From NCBI GenBank assembly GCA_023313575.1, contig JAJTTP010000003.1, forward strand, positions 1,984,001 through 2,048,000: DNA of 64,000 nt, written 5' to 3'. Made by a program: the position numbers and the translations under genes. This document shows, one piece after another, positions 34,065 to 45,493 of this stretch. The DNA is from Eutypella sp. D-1. Its lineage: Eukaryota; Ascomycota; Sordariomycetes; Xylariales; Diatrypaceae. The notes under the pieces were generated by a model, which saw only the letters and a list, made by a program, of their open reading frames with translations, did not search any database and was not told the DNA's origin. The number at the start of each line of letters is the position of its first letter. Within the stretch, counting starts at the first letter, position 1.

Positions 34065-36065
34065 GCTCCTGAATCTCTTGTCGTTGGCCTAACATGCCAA
34101 GGCGAACACACGCCCAATTTTTGACGAGCCACGAATGAACGACCAACCATGCACCAATCACCCCCTTGTTATCCCATGAAGCTTCGCTTACAAATTAGAC
34201 CCCTCGGCCTTCGTTCTCGCCTCACGGCTTTCTTGTCTATGACTTTGACATTATAATGACGCCACGCTGCATTTGAGTACATAACTTCTGACGCCCGGGT
34301 GTTCGGAAACCTTTTGGCGATTTGTTTCTTCGGCACGGCGCTCTCTTGATTATTTGCGCCCATGCGGAATTTTTCCGCGGAAACGGTATCGGACAGAAAC
34401 TAGCAAGGCGTTGGAACACACAGACACACCGCGATTGTGTCGGGAGGGACACACCAGGGTAAAATCGGAGAGGGGCCGTTTAGGATTTCTGTATTTGGCT
34501 ACGGCGGAGGAGTTTTTGATCATCATTTTTGGAGGGGGTTATCTTTTGCTCGGTGTTCCTGAGCCGTTTGATGGATATGCTAGCTTTTGTGTGTGTATGG
34601 CAGGTTTTATCTTGTTGTCCCTGTACTGATTAGGGTATCCCCTGTATTTGGTTTTGTTATTTCCCGCATCTGGCACTCTTCAGCTGATGAAGAAAGAGGC
34701 TGGCGTCACTGCCATATTGGCAGAATATCGTCATGTTTATTGTTGGAGTAGTAGCCAGCATACTGGCGAGAATAGCCTACCTACTTATTGTTTTACGGAG
34801 ATCATCGTTGTATGTTCCGCCGTCGAGGCAAGCAAAAAAAAGGTTGTGCACAGCATGCAGAACACGCGCTGAGAAGTTAGGTCTCGGAGAATTGAGACGT
34901 TTGATGTTCTTCATTCAAGTCTTCGCCGCCCCATGCCCCATCCCCCTATTTGCCTCTCTGCCTATTCATTAGCCTAGGCTTGCTTAGCCTGTATGATTTA
35001 ACGTGGACTTGTCCGTGACTTAAACTATTGTTTTGGAAGTATATGGTAATGACTTCATAACCTGCCTGCCAGTGAGTGAGTGGGTGGCCTTGGAACTCAG
35101 TCGTCAGTCCTACGGAGGGTGCCGTCATCTAACCACTCAAGTAGCGTCCCAAGAGTCCCTTTGTGATTTACTATTATCGATTTTACTATTCGGGTTCCTC
35201 GCGCGTGTGAAATGTTGCGTAGAAACACGCTTTAAAGCTGCTCCCCCGGCGCCTCACGTACATACTATATGTACTCTGTGTGTTTATCATGAACTCGCCA
35301 AGTAATCCATTGGGGGGTGGTTACGATAGGATCCCCTACGTCGATATGAAGCTTTGTCGGTAGTAGTCTTGTCTCATCGAAAAAAACCAGCAGAAGATGG
35401 TATTATTGATCACACGGTATCTTCCATCGTGCATTGAAACTCTAGCTATCCCACCCTCCGGCCCCCTCCCCTTCTCCCTGCTCGCTTCACACTTGTAGTT
35501 GTAATTCGAAGTATGCAAGTAGATAGGTAGGTATAGAAACCACGGGCACGTATGTGATAAGGTTATGTTCTCTCTCGCACGCGGCCTAGAAGGTTCGGCT
35601 GCCCTCCCCTGCTGTCAAGGCAGATGAGACCCATGTTATCTTGATATATTTGGTATTATGAACACCATCCATCTCTTGTTTGCCTATTCAGAATGAGAGT
35701 TTGAAAAAAAAAATAGATAAAAATAAAGATCTAATAACTCCCTTTCCCATCGCATTTTCTGAACGCCGACAACGCCTCGCCAAATAATGCCATCTCAATG
35801 CAAGCCATTCGGAAAGGAAAAGAAAGAAAGCAAAAAAAGACGGACATCGCTCCTCCTGCCTAGGCGACTCCGGAAAAGGGAACAAGACACGGCATGGGCG
35901 GTCATTTGGGTCGGCATGAGTGAGGAAGAAAAGAAGAGAGAAACGCTCTCCCGTGTACCTCCTCGGCCGCAGCCGCGGACTTGTCTAGATGCTCCAAGCC
36001 CGGGCCTTCTTCCTCCTCCCGACGGCGTTCCTGAGGCGGACCCGCGCGTCACGCGCACCGGTCCT
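34065..36065. other. Intergenic between convergent forkhead and Atg101 genes
   Basis: About 2 kb with no supported gene. Short frames here (for example 34,354-34,629) have no domain and lie in the likely 3' UTR of the forkhead gene. Confidence 0.55.
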
Positions 36066-37055
36066 CTAGTAGATGCCCATGCGCGCGGTCCAACCACCGG
36101 CGGTGGAGGTGGGGGCATCGGCGCCGTCGCTGTTGTTGCTGTCGTTGTTGGAGTTGCTATTATTGTTGTTGGTGGTGGAACCGCTGGCACCCGCGGAGGC
36201 GGCGGGGGACTGGTTCACGTGGATCTGGTAGGGGAACGGGTTCGCGTCGCTCGTCGTGATGGGCGGGATGTGGTCCTTGTGTGCGTTCACGCAGGTCACG
36301 AGCTTCATCACCGTCGCGGAGAGCGTCTGTTCCATCGCGTTGCGGACCTTTGCGCGCTCTGCATTAAAAAAACAAAGTTGGCGTCAGCAGGGAATAAATG
36401 AGAGGATATGTTTGGGGGTGGGTAAGAGATATGGAGATGAGCTGAACAATATAGAGAAAGGATGGAAGGAAGTAAGGAAACCTACCGCTCTCGGTCCTGG
36501 GCTCGGCGACCGTGACGCGAACGGTCCAGCTCTCCCAGCAGACCTCCTCGTCGCGACCTGCACCATACCAGGCCTTGCGGCGCCTCTTCTCGAAGAACTG
36601 GACGGTGATAGTTCCCCTGCCATCGCCGCCCTTCCCCCTGCCCCCGGTCGTCGTGGTGGCCCCACCACCGCCGCGCAGGGCACCCAGGCCAGCGCCCAGG
36701 GTAGCGGCGGCGCGGCTGGTGGCGGCGGCGCTGTTGTGGTGGATGCGCTCGGCGTCGAGGCGCTGGGCCAGCTCGTCGGCGCGCTTCTCGACCATGGTGT
36801 CGAGCTCGGCGTCGGCCACGTAAGGCAGCTTGATATCGAGGACCTCGCGGGACAGCGGCGACACGCCCGGGAAGAAGCGGTGGAAGAAGATGGTGTGGAG
36901 GATTCCTGTCGCACCAACTGTTAGTCAAGTAACCTAGGCGGGAACAAAAGGGATAGACTGTCTAACTATATATATATACCTTTGACGACATCGCGGACGG
37001 AGGCGGGGTCTGCAAATGCCTCTAATATGAATTCTTTGCGTGCTTGCTGATCCAT
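36066..37055 (-). CDS. ATG101: Autophagy-related protein 101 (Atg101), HORMA-fold
   Basis: Three exons on the reverse strand, 37055-36980, 36905-36486 and 36358-36066, give 262 residues. Donors are GTATAT and GTAGGT, acceptors GACAG and TGCAG, and phases close. The N-terminal helix MDQQARKEFILEAFADPASV leads to HTIFFHRFFPGVSPLSREVLDIKLPYV. The core motifs typical of Atg101 are ITVQFFEKRRRKAW, EEVCWESWTVRVTVAEP, AMEQTLSATVMKLV and HIPPITTSDANPFPYQI. Known role: Atg101 pairs with Atg13 through its HORMA fold and stabilises the Atg1/ULK complex at autophagy initiation; budding yeast lacks it and uses Atg29-Atg31. A Gly/Ala/Thr-rich insertion (~residues 85-115) and an Asn/Ser-rich tail (~210-262) extend it beyond the usual core of about 210-220 residues. 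It is divergent from MIS12 with a ~760-base shared promoter region. Confidence 0.9.
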
Positions 37056-37812
37056 GACGGGCCTTTGGGCTTTTTCTTTTTCTCTTTCTCTTTCCCTCTT
37101 GTAGATAGATATACGGGTCTGTGTGTGTCGTGAATCTTCTTTCCTTCTGTTGTTTTGTTATGAATTCGGTAGTTGCGGTGGTGAGGTAGTGTTCATTGTT
37201 TCGTCAAGATTCGCGATAAGGAGTAAAAGGTAGCAGCAGGTAAGACCTCGGGAGTTATATAAAGATCGGAGAACAAAGTTTAAGATGTCTGATGCGATGT
37301 TCGATGCGATGTTTGATGCAAGCTTAACCTTCCTCATAAGATAGATAACCTTAAGCTTAAAATCCAAAGACCTTCTACCGGTAACTACTAGGTACGTAAT
37401 CTCTGTAATCTACGTAATCTACGTAATCAACACCTAAAATATGTACGAACCTGGGAAGGTGGTACATACATCAGGTAAGTGGGGGATTTCTACGAAGGTC
37501 AGCCCTGGAGTACCAAAGCAGTACCTGACTTGGGTACCCTGTACTTCGTCTTGTAGCCCCTCCTTATCCCACCTGGGCATCTGAAATCCCATTTGGTGCA
37601 TTTCCCAAGTCGCGTCGCGTTCCGATAAACCGATAAATGTATAAATGTATATGAATGTTTCAACTGATAAACCCACCCGTGGACCACCCTGGGCATCCTC
37701 AAGCCATTAATTAAGTACTTCATACCTCGATTTCAGAAGCGACGATGAGGTGACGAGCCCGGCATACCTCTTATATAATAACAAAAATTACAACTTCACC
37801 ATACCTAGTATC
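37056..37812. promoter_or_regulatory. Shared divergent promoter region of ATG101 and MIS12
   Basis: A 757-base AT-rich interval between two opposite start codons. It contains a TTTTTCTTTTTCTCTTTCTC tract just upstream of ATG101, short GATGCGATGTTTGATGC near-repeats around 37,290-37,320, and a row of TACGTAATC repeats at about 37,390-37,430. No coding potential is evident. Regulatory function is inferred from position only. Confidence 0.55.
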
Positions 37813-39325
37813 ATGACATCCTCCAATTCAGAAACCGAGCTCTTGACCGAGCATTTCGGATATCCCCCAGTCGTGCGTTGGCTTTCTCTTACTTTTATAC
37901 TCCCCTATATCTTCACTCGTCCTCGTCTCCGACTAACCAAAATCATGCCTCATACACCACCAACAGAGTCTCATCGACGATATAATCAACAGTGTGAACA
38001 TCCTCGCCGAGCGCGCCCTCAACAGCGTAGAACAGGGCCTGCTAAACGCCCCACCCTCCGCCCTGGGATTTAAGAAGAAGCCCCCGAAACCTGCGCCAAA
38101 GACCAAATCATCAAGATCCCGATCGAAACAGCAACAACAACAAGCAGCCGATGTAGAAGACGGGGATGGAGACGATGCGGCGGCGGCGATGGACCCGGTC
38201 GACGCCGCCAGGATCGAGGTCGAGTCCGGCACCCACCAGCTGGAGACCCTGCTATGCGCCAGCATCGACCGCAACTTCGACAAGTTCGAGATCTACGTCC
38301 TGCGCAACATCCTGTGCGTCCGCCCCCCCGACGTGCGCGATTGGATCCGCCTCTCCCACTACGACGGCCTCGACTTCTCCCCCGCTGCCCTGGCTGCTGC
38401 CGTCAATGGCGCTGGATCCGGCACGGCGGAGAACGGCGACGGCGACGGCGACGTGGACATGGAAGGCGGCGGCGGGGAGCCAAACGGAACAGCGCAACAC
38501 CACCACCCCGCAAACCCCGACATCCCGACCCTCGAGTCCATCAACAAGCTGCGGCGCCGGCTGCGCGAGAGCATGCGTCTGAACGCACTACTAACAGCCG
38601 AGCACGCGCGCAACGAGCGCCTGCTAGCGGACCTACGGCACCTAGTCGGGGCGCCGGCCTCGTCCTCCGCGATCAAGAGGGAGAAGGGGGAATCCTCGGG
38701 CGATAAGGACGCCCCCCCGATCGACGCCGCCGGGAAGGATGCGGATAAGGAGGAGAAGAAGAAGAGCCCCTTCGCCTTCCTACACGAAAAGGGCGACCTC
38801 ACCGAGGCCGGCCCCGACGCCCCGCTCAGCACCAACACCGCCTTCACGCTCTCGCAGATGCAGGCGCTGCGCGCGCTCTCCACCTCCCTGCGCACCATGA
38901 CGCCGGACCTCGTGGCCCCTTCCGCCCCGGAATCCCCGCACGCGCCGGAAGAAGAAGGGGAAGGGGGGGACGCACAACAGGAAGAGGACGGAAGCAGGAG
39001 GGGGAAGAAGAAGACCTGGCGCCGCGAACGCCTCGAGTATGTCGAGGCCGCGACCCGTCGCCACCTCGAGACCGTCCAGGGCCTCGAGCTCGGTCGCGAC
39101 GGCGGCGTTCGCGACGGCGAGTGGCAGGGTCCTGGCCGCGTCCTCGCGCGCGGCGAGGTCGAGGGTCTCGAGAGGCTCGCCTCGCTTCTGGGGGGCGGCG
39201 ACGGGGATGCCGGCGCGGCGGCGGGGGCGGGGGGAGAAGCGGGGGGAGAAGATGAGGATGGGGACGGTGACGGGGCTGGGGAAGGAGGTGCGGATGCGGA
39301 TGCGGATCGTATGGATGAATCGTGA
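37813..39325 (+). CDS. MIS12: Kinetochore protein Mis12/Mtw1
   Basis: Two exons, 37813-37872 and 37967-39325, give 472 residues; donor GTGCGT, a GACTAACC branch site and acceptor CAACAG, phase 0. The short first exon encodes TELLTEHFGYPPV, which joins SLIDDIINSVNILAERALNSVEQGLL. This is the signature N-terminal helical region of Mis12/Mtw1. Known role: a subunit of the MIND/Mis12 complex (with Nnf1, Dsn1, Nsl1) linking CENP-C and inner centromere chromatin to the Ndc80 complex. A second conserved region (~80-130) reads IEVESGTHQLETLL...NFDKFEIYVLRNILCV. Helical segments and long acidic/Lys-rich linkers follow. The C-terminus is an extended Gly/Asp/Glu low-complexity tail, making it longer than yeast Mtw1 (289 residues), as is usual in filamentous fungi. 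Confidence 0.88.
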
Positions 39326-39894
39326 TGCTTGTTTTGTGCACGAGGATTTGTGCATACGGGGATGGAGGGTGGTGTTCTTTCGTCTACCTGTCGTGGGGCA
39401 TTCGAGTAGCAAACCTAGCCGTGCTCAAAAAGCCCCGTCTGTGTCTAACCTGCTTATCTATCTATATCTTGTTTTGGCCAGGAGTTTTCGGTTCACGAAT
39501 TTCCTTGCTCCTTGTTGGTTTGCGAGGGAGGAATCAAAGTCAAAATGACGGCGTTCTCAGGCTCACTATTTCCAATGGAATATATATGCGTTTCATTTCT
39601 CCCCTTTTTTCCCTTATCTAGATGAGTGGGTTTTTATTGTTACATTGCGTATACATACATACAATACTTTCTTGGTTCCTGGTCCCTCCCAAGATTTGCC
39701 AGCAGGTATGGGACATGCTCGTTCAACACACCTGTGCGCAGACCTCTCCTCGTGGAAAACATCCCCGAGCGCGCATCATATCCCACACTCTATGTATGGC
39801 CCAGGCCCAAAAGTAAGGCACGCGACATAGGACATCTGCCTCCTTTCTTTCCGCCCAAACACCTTCCTGGCTTGGCACCCTAGGTGCTCTTACT
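39326..39894. other. Intergenic between convergent MIS12 and PPR genes
   Basis: 569 bases of shared 3' sequence. No feature is recognised. Confidence 0.6.
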
Positions 39895-42825
39895 CTAAGT
39901 CTCGGCCCTCACCTCGTCGTCGCCACCGCCTTCAGAAGGCACGTCGTGGTCCACGAGGCCGTAGCTCTCGGCGATAGCCCAGAAGTTATTGCGCCAGTAG
40001 GAAGCCTCGGCGTCGTCCCTAGGATCTGCGCCAGGGTCTTCGGCGTTAGCAGCATCGGCGGAGGCGGCGGCGTCGGCGCTACCGCTACCGCTACCGTGGT
40101 CCTTGAGGAGGCGCTCGCGGGCGTCGGCGACGAGGGCGCGGGCGTCGTCCCAGCGGCCGTGGCGGAGGAGGGCGCGCAGGAGCTCGGCGCGGGTCCCCGC
40201 GGTGACCTGGTAGCCCTGGGTCGTGAGGTGGTAGTACCAGTCGAGGGCGGGGGTGGGCTGATCGGCGTAGACGGCGTAGCCGCGGATGACGCGGTCGTAG
40301 AAGACGCGGTCCATGTCCGGGGCGCCGCCGGCGAGGACGCGGCGGCGCTCGAGCAGGGAGTCGACGGCCTCGAGGTCCGGCGGCCGCCGCGAGAAGTAGT
40401 GCTCCACGAGCATCGTGTAGATGTGCGGGCTCAGCTCGTGGCCCTGCGACCAGAGATGCGCCATGACGGCCTTGATGGCCTCGCTGCTGCGGTCCCCGCC
40501 CGACTGCAGCAGCAGGTAGATCATCTTGCCGTAGGTCTGCAGGTTGGTCTCGAGCCCCGCCGCCTCCATCCGCGACAGCACCAGCGCCACCGTGTCCTGC
40601 TGCGCCCGCTCGAACTCCTTCGCCTTGGCCCTCGACCGCGACGACGCCGGCGGCGGCTCGATGCGCGCGAGCGCCGCGTCCAGCACGATCGTGAACGTCG
40701 CCGCGTCCGCGCTCACGCCCTGGTTCTTCATCGCCGCGAAGAGCCGCTTGACGTCCTGCCGCCGCTCCTCCCGGATCATCGGCCGGAGGAGCGTGTTGTA
40801 CGTGAAGATGTCACGCTCGATGCCTTTGCTCGCCGCCCAAGCCAGCAGTCGCTCGGCGGCATCGGGTTTCTTTCGACGGATGAGTGCGGCAAGCGCCGCG
40901 TTGACGGGCTCGATTGTAGGTTTGACTGCATGGCCCCTCTGGGTGGTTTGGCTGTGGTTCCACAGCTTGACCATCTCCTCCAGCACCTGCAGTCCGCCCT
41001 CGAGGTCGCCACACTCGACGAGGCCAGCTACGCGAGTGGTCCAAACGGCAGTATCCAACTCCGCGCCGGAGCTCGCGAGCTTTGCCCATATATTTTTGAG
41101 GCCGTGTAAATTGTGTGCCTTCTTGCATCCGTCGAGCATGGCGTTCCAGGTTTTCAGGGTTGGCCTTTTCCCTATCTTTTTGAACAAGCCCCACGCGGCC
41201 AGGGCCTTCTCCGGCTTATTCATGGCCATGTAGACGTTAACAAATAAATCGATCAGATCAGAGTTTTCCCGATGCACGGCAATATGCTCTGGAGTGAACT
41301 CTTTGTCGAAACCCGCCTGCTGCCATACTCTATCCACCCCGGTCATATTCGAGGCAAGATATGCCTGATTCAATTTCGAAATCAAGTAGTGAAAGGGGTA
41401 CGTTCCTTTCGAAGGACTCTTCCAAGAAAATGAAGGTAGGCTGGGGCTTTCAGGGTCAACCCGCACTCCGCTCACTGAATCGTCGCTCTGTTCTAACCGG
41501 CCTCTGATCTTTGACCACTGACCCATCACGTAGTGTTCTAAGCCGGGAAATGTAGACTTCATAAGTTTCTTAAGCGCCTCGCCACTCAGCTCTACGTAAG
41601 TTATCACATAGGCGGTGCTGCCCATAAAACGAGCGGCTCTGCGCCTCGCATTGTCGTTGCTCCTGGTGCGATCTTGTAATACGCAATAGGTGGCGATAGC
41701 CAGGGCGGCGACTGGAGACCCTAATTGACTGCGCGGGTATTGGGGTAGGACGCGAGTGAATGCGGCGGCGAAATTGTTTTTACTGACATTGGCAAGTGAG
41801 TGACCCTCTAGAGTCGGAAACCAGAAATCATCGAGTATGTCGCTATTCTTAGGATGGGTGTTGGTGTCAGAAAGCTCGGGGGGCGCAGACAAAACCTTCC
41901 AGGAGTCGAGAAGGTCGGTGAGAAGCGATGCGCGCGTGGCTAGATATTTCTCATATTCTTCGATCGAAGGATAGTCCTCAGTGGACGTCTTCATGCTTAC
42001 AAGAGCCTGAATGAGTGGCCCTACAAGCTGCGACCACTCTCGGGGGTGCAAGGAGCCCAAATCTGCATGGACTAGAGAAATCTGGGCGACGGTAGGTAGC
42101 TTAGGGTTGGTCATATCAGCTTTTTTAGCAGCAGTCAGCTTTTTTAATACGTTAGCTACAGTAACGTGAAGAAAAGGGGATATGGCGACATGTGGCCTCC
42201 GAATAATGGGATATATCTCAGCCTTGAGATAATTGTATGTTGTCTCGACCGAGCTCTTCGTATGGATATCAAACAACTCTTTGGCTTTCTTTTCCATTTC
42301 CCAGTCAAAGTGATCGGCAGCGGGTATGTTGTCTGGAGATCTAGCTTGTTTTTGAGCAGCATCCCTCTGTTGAACAACGATCTGCTGGAACATAGCCTCG
42401 ACCCTAGACGAGGATGCAGGGGATCTTGGTGGTGGTGGTCTCTTGGACAAGCCTTTGCTGGGCTGGGACTTGGCTCCGTTCCATTTTCGGTCACCAGCAG
42501 TCAAAGTCTTCCGCACATGTCCCGGCCTTGAGTTGGAGGTGGAGTCTGTTGCGGCAATGGCTGGGTCGGAAGGGTGCGCCCTGACTACGGTCGACGCCCT
42601 GGTGTGTGTATTGTGTGTGTTGTGTGTATTCGTATCATCATGACGTACGGTGCTCGTGGTAAATCGGGCACGGGTTTGTCGTTGTCCGGATCGCGGGGCT
42701 CCGGATGTTGTAATTTCGGAGGCGGAGGCGGAGGTAGAAGCGGAGGTCGAGGCCGAAGTGGATGTCGCTGTCGCTGTCGCAAGTCTATGTCGACATAATA
42801 GGCAAACAGATCTTGTGCCCCTCAT
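39895..42825 (-). CDS. Pentatricopeptide-repeat (PPR) protein, probably mitochondrial
   Basis: A single exon of 976 residues. The N-terminus (MRGTRSVCLLCRHRL, then a long Ser/Thr/Ala/Arg-rich, acid-poor stretch) looks like a mitochondrial targeting sequence. Residues ~130-200 contain a helical segment with VEAMFQQIVVQQRDAAQKQ. PPR-type helix pairs are clearest from ~530 to 860, for example KPEKALAAWGLFKKIGKRPT, TLKTWNAMLDGCKKAHNLHG, ERDIFTYNTLLRPMI, DVKRLFAAMKNQGVSADAAT and TYGKMIYLLLQSGG. In fungi such long PPR proteins bind organellar RNA and support processing or translation of mitochondrial transcripts (for example Neurospora CYA-5). Which transcript this one serves cannot be told from sequence. 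The C-terminal ~70 residues are acidic and low-complexity. Several large forward-strand open frames inside it are antisense shadows. Confidence 0.82.
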   Translation of the reverse strand: MRGTRSVCLLCRHRLATATATSTSASTSASTSASASEITTSGAPRSGQRQTRARFTTSTVRHDDTNTHNTHNTHTRASTVVRAHPSDPAIAATDSTSNSRPGHVRKTLTAGDRKWNGAKSQPSKGLSKRPPPPRSPASSSRVEAMFQQIVVQQRDAAQKQARSPDNIPAADHFDWEMEKKAKELFDIHTKSSVETTYNYLKAEIYPIIRRPHVAISPFLHVTVANVLKKLTAAKKADMTNPKLPTVAQISLVHADLGSLHPREWSQLVGPLIQALVSMKTSTEDYPSIEEYEKYLATRASLLTDLLDSWKVLSAPPELSDTNTHPKNSDILDDFWFPTLEGHSLANVSKNNFAAAFTRVLPQYPRSQLGSPVAALAIATYCVLQDRTRSNDNARRRAARFMGSTAYVITYVELSGEALKKLMKSTFPGLEHYVMGQWSKIRGRLEQSDDSVSGVRVDPESPSLPSFSWKSPSKGTYPFHYLISKLNQAYLASNMTGVDRVWQQAGFDKEFTPEHIAVHRENSDLIDLFVNVYMAMNKPEKALAAWGLFKKIGKRPTLKTWNAMLDGCKKAHNLHGLKNIWAKLASSGAELDTAVWTTRVAGLVECGDLEGGLQVLEEMVKLWNHSQTTQRGHAVKPTIEPVNAALAALIRRKKPDAAERLLAWAASKGIERDIFTYNTLLRPMIREERRQDVKRLFAAMKNQGVSADAATFTIVLDAALARIEPPPASSRSRAKAKEFERAQQDTVALVLSRMEAAGLETNLQTYGKMIYLLLQSGGDRSSEAIKAVMAHLWSQGHELSPHIYTMLVEHYFSRRPPDLEAVDSLLERRRVLAGGAPDMDRVFYDRVIRGYAVYADQPTPALDWYYHLTTQGYQVTAGTRAELLRALLRHGRWDDARALVADARERLLKDHGSGSGSADAAASADAANAEDPGADPRDDAEASYWRNNFWAIAESYGLVDHDVPSEGGGDDEVRAET

Positions 42826-43641
42826 TCCATCGAAAAAATTGGACAGAGGGTGAGGCTTTTAGAGACTGGGGAAGATTATTATTTCTGTAGTTCTTGCCAT
42901 CAGAATATTTTCTTTTTCTTCTTGGGGTTGATAGGAAAGCTGGGGGTGTAAGAGGAGGAATGTACGGAGTAGTAGACGTAGACAATGGGAGAGAGAGTAC
43001 CTAGGTAGATGGTTGAAGTCGCAGTTTCCTTTATCGATTTCTCGCCCCTGGTACAACTTTAACTTTTCGGATGGATGAGATCGGCCATTAGCGATACCGA
43101 TACCGACCCGGTACTAAGGGACCACATTTAATCCTAGCATCCCGGACCTTCCCTGTCAGCCTCCAGTCTCCACCCTTGGGCCGCATTCATTTTTGCCTAC
43201 CAGGCCACCCACGTTGTTTTCTACCTACGGATACATGTAGGTAGTTAAGGTACTTAGACTTACGACGTCACTAAGGTTGTCTTAGTACATACGAGGTAGA
43301 GCTCTAGATAATTCAATAATACTAGGTAGCCAACTTAGTACATACTTAGGGTAGAGCTCATAAGTTCTTTGGTCAGGTCATCCTATAATTACACAAACCC
43401 TACCTCCCCTACCTCCCTCTTTACGAAAGTAACGGCAGAATACATGGTAGATACATACATGGTATTTAGTGTTTGAAGATACGTAGGTATTTAAATAGAA
43501 AGAGAGACACAAGAGACGTCCACGGGTATAGGCAATAGGGAATACCAGCTAATTTATGGCTTATAGCTTTGTACTACGACATCTACCTACCTGGTCCTAA
43601 CCTGACCTGACCTACCTCCACCCCCTTACCCCTTTTCCCCC
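42826..43641. promoter_or_regulatory. Shared divergent promoter region of the PPR and acid phosphatase genes
   Basis: An AT-rich interval with dense TACCTA/TAGGTA words (about 43,190-43,620), one exact TACCTAGGTA palindrome (42998-43007) and one TACGGAGTA (42963-42971, 138 bases upstream of the PPR start). No gene is supported. Regulatory meaning is inferred from position and recurrence. Confidence 0.5.
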
Positions 43642-43745
43642 TTTCTTGCCCCTCCCCTTTCTTGCCCCTCCCCTTTCTTGCCCCTCCCCTTTCTTGCCCC
43701 TCCCCTTTCTTGCCCCTCCCCTTTCTTGCCCCTCCCCTTTCTTTT
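43642..43745. repeat. 16-base pyrimidine minisatellite abutting the acid phosphatase start codon
   Basis: Six perfect copies of TTTCTTGCCCCTCCCC start at 43642, 43658, 43674, 43690, 43706 and 43722. A partial seventh follows at 43738, ending about seven bases before the ATG at 43752. The forward strand is purely pyrimidine except for one G per unit. It must lie in the core promoter or leader of the phosphatase gene. Confidence 0.95.
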
Positions 43746-43751
43746 CCTGCC

Positions 43752-45493
43752 ATGACCTCCCTCAACCCCCGCCCTCCCTACACCGAAGATGAGCTCAGGC
43801 GTCTATACCCCTCTCACCTGGAGCTACAGCTGGTGCAGGTCCTGATGCGCCACGGCGAGCGGAGCCCCGTATCGGCCCGGTTCCAGAACACGGGGCTGCC
43901 GGCCTTCTGGCCGTACTGCAGCGCCGTAAAGCAGCTACGGTCCGCCGTTCTGGAAGGCGCGCCCGACGGTCGGTTCGCCGCGCTGGAGTGGAAGCGGAGG
44001 CTGGAGGCCTTTGGGCCGGGCGACGAGCCCGTCCTGGCCGCCGGCCCGCGCGGCGAGATCGACGCTGTCTGCGATATGGGCATGCTGACCGACCGCGGCC
44101 GCCACACCACCTACGAGCTCGGCGGGCGCCTACGCCGCCTCTACGTCGACCAGCTCGGCTTCCTGCCCCCGACCCTGCGCGACGCCGACTCCCTATACCT
44201 ACGCGCCACCCCGATCCCGCGCGCCCTCGACTCCATGCAGGAGGCCTTCGCCGGCCTATACCCGCGCGACGCCCGCGCCCCGGACTTCCCCCCGCCCGCG
44301 ATCCTGACCCGCGCCCCGAACGACGAGACCCTGTTCCCCAACGACAGCAACTGCCGCCGCTTCGCTGCCCTGTCGCGCGCCTTCGCCCAGCGCACCGCCG
44401 AGCGCTGGAACGACTCCGACGAGATGGCCTACCTGACCAAGCTGTACGGGAAGTGGATGCCGGACAGCGACGGCAGCGGGAAGGGGGCGCGGGTCGCCGT
44501 CGACTCGCGCCCGCGGCTGAGCGGCATCATGGACACCATCAATGCGACGCTGGCGCACGGCCCGGAGACGCGGCTGCCGCGTGAGTTCTACGACCGCCGC
44601 GGCCGCGACATCATCGAGAAGATCGGTGTTGAGGAATGGTACTCTGGCTACCGCGAGAGCCAAGAGTACCGCGCTCTGGGCATCGGTGGGCTGATGGGTG
44701 ACCTTGTTGGCCGTATGGTCAGCAGTGCCGAGCGCTCCGCCGCTGACGGCCAGTACGAGGTTGCCCGGGCCACTGGCGACGGCGCAGGCACCGTTCCCAT
44801 CCGCTTCGGTCTCAGCGGCTGCCACGATACCACCCTCGCCGCTGTGCTTACTAGCCTCGGCGCGTACGAGACCGAGAAGTGGCCGCCCTTCACGAGCCAC
44901 ATCGCCATCGAGATGTTCCGGAAGTCGAACGGTGCCACTGCTACCACCACCACCACTAGCCCAGCATCAGCTTCCTCCCCACTCTCCTCCTCCTCCTCTC
45001 CGAAGGAGGCCGGTGCGGGTGGCGCTGAGGCTGGGAAGCCCGGTTGGTTCTCATCGCTGTTCTCGTGGACATCGGCAGGCACGAAGCCGGGCAGCTCGCC
45101 GGCAGGGGGTATCGGGCGCAAGAAGAGCGAGGATCTGACGCCGGAAGAGAGGGCTAAGCTCGACGGATTCTACGTGCGCCTGCGGTACAACGACGAGGTC
45201 GTCACGGTGCCCGGCTGCAAGGCGCCGGGGAAGCATCTGGAGGGCGACGAGAGCTTCTGCACGCTGGTAAGAAACCCACCCCCTTTCCCTTAAAAAGAAA
45301 CAACACTTGCTAGCCTTGTCTGGAAGAGGATGGGAGATGGTATGACAGATAACTGATGCCGTCGTATAATATAATATAGGAAGCGTTCAAGGCCATCGCC
45401 GATAAATTCGTGCCCGTGAACTGGAAGCAGCAGTGCAGATCTAACCTGCGGGCCCCTGCTTTCCCAGAGAAGCCCGAGCCAGCCGGCTACTAG
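43752..45493 (+). CDS. Histidine acid phosphatase family protein
   Basis: Two exons, 43752-45266 and 45380-45493 (donor GTAAGA, acceptor ATATAG, phase 0), give 542 residues. The catalytic RHGERSP motif is at residues 33-39 (nucleophile His34) and the distal His-Asp of SGCHDTT at ~358-359, both intact. Branch-2 histidine phosphatases use these for a phospho-His mechanism. There is no signal peptide: the protein starts MTSLNPRPPYTEDELRRLYP, so it is probably intracellular, unlike secreted phytases. An upstream in-frame ATG at 43662 would only translate the minisatellite and is rejected. A Ser/Gly/Ala-rich insertion (~395-460) separates the HD region from the last strand block (DGFYVRLRYNDEVVTVPGC) and the conserved end EAFKAIADKFVPVNWKQQC. 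It resembles the ascomycete 'acid phosphatase-like/phosphoglycerate mutase-like' family; the substrate is unknown. Confidence 0.85.

Noticed and set aside
35795..36401. Frames on both strands over the 3' part and downstream flank of ATG101
   Set aside because: The conserved Atg101 exon explains this DNA; the others are shadows with Gly/Val/Thr low complexity.
39946..41109. Long forward open frame (387 codons) opposite the PPR gene
   Set aside because: It is antisense to a well-supported PPR coding region; its Val/Ala/Arg/Glu-rich composition is what a GC-rich opposite strand gives, and no domain is present.
43662..43751. Extended N-terminus for the acid phosphatase from an upstream in-frame ATG
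   Set aside because: It would translate only the 16-base minisatellite (Pro/Leu/Phe/Ser), and family members start near the MTSLN-type terminus.
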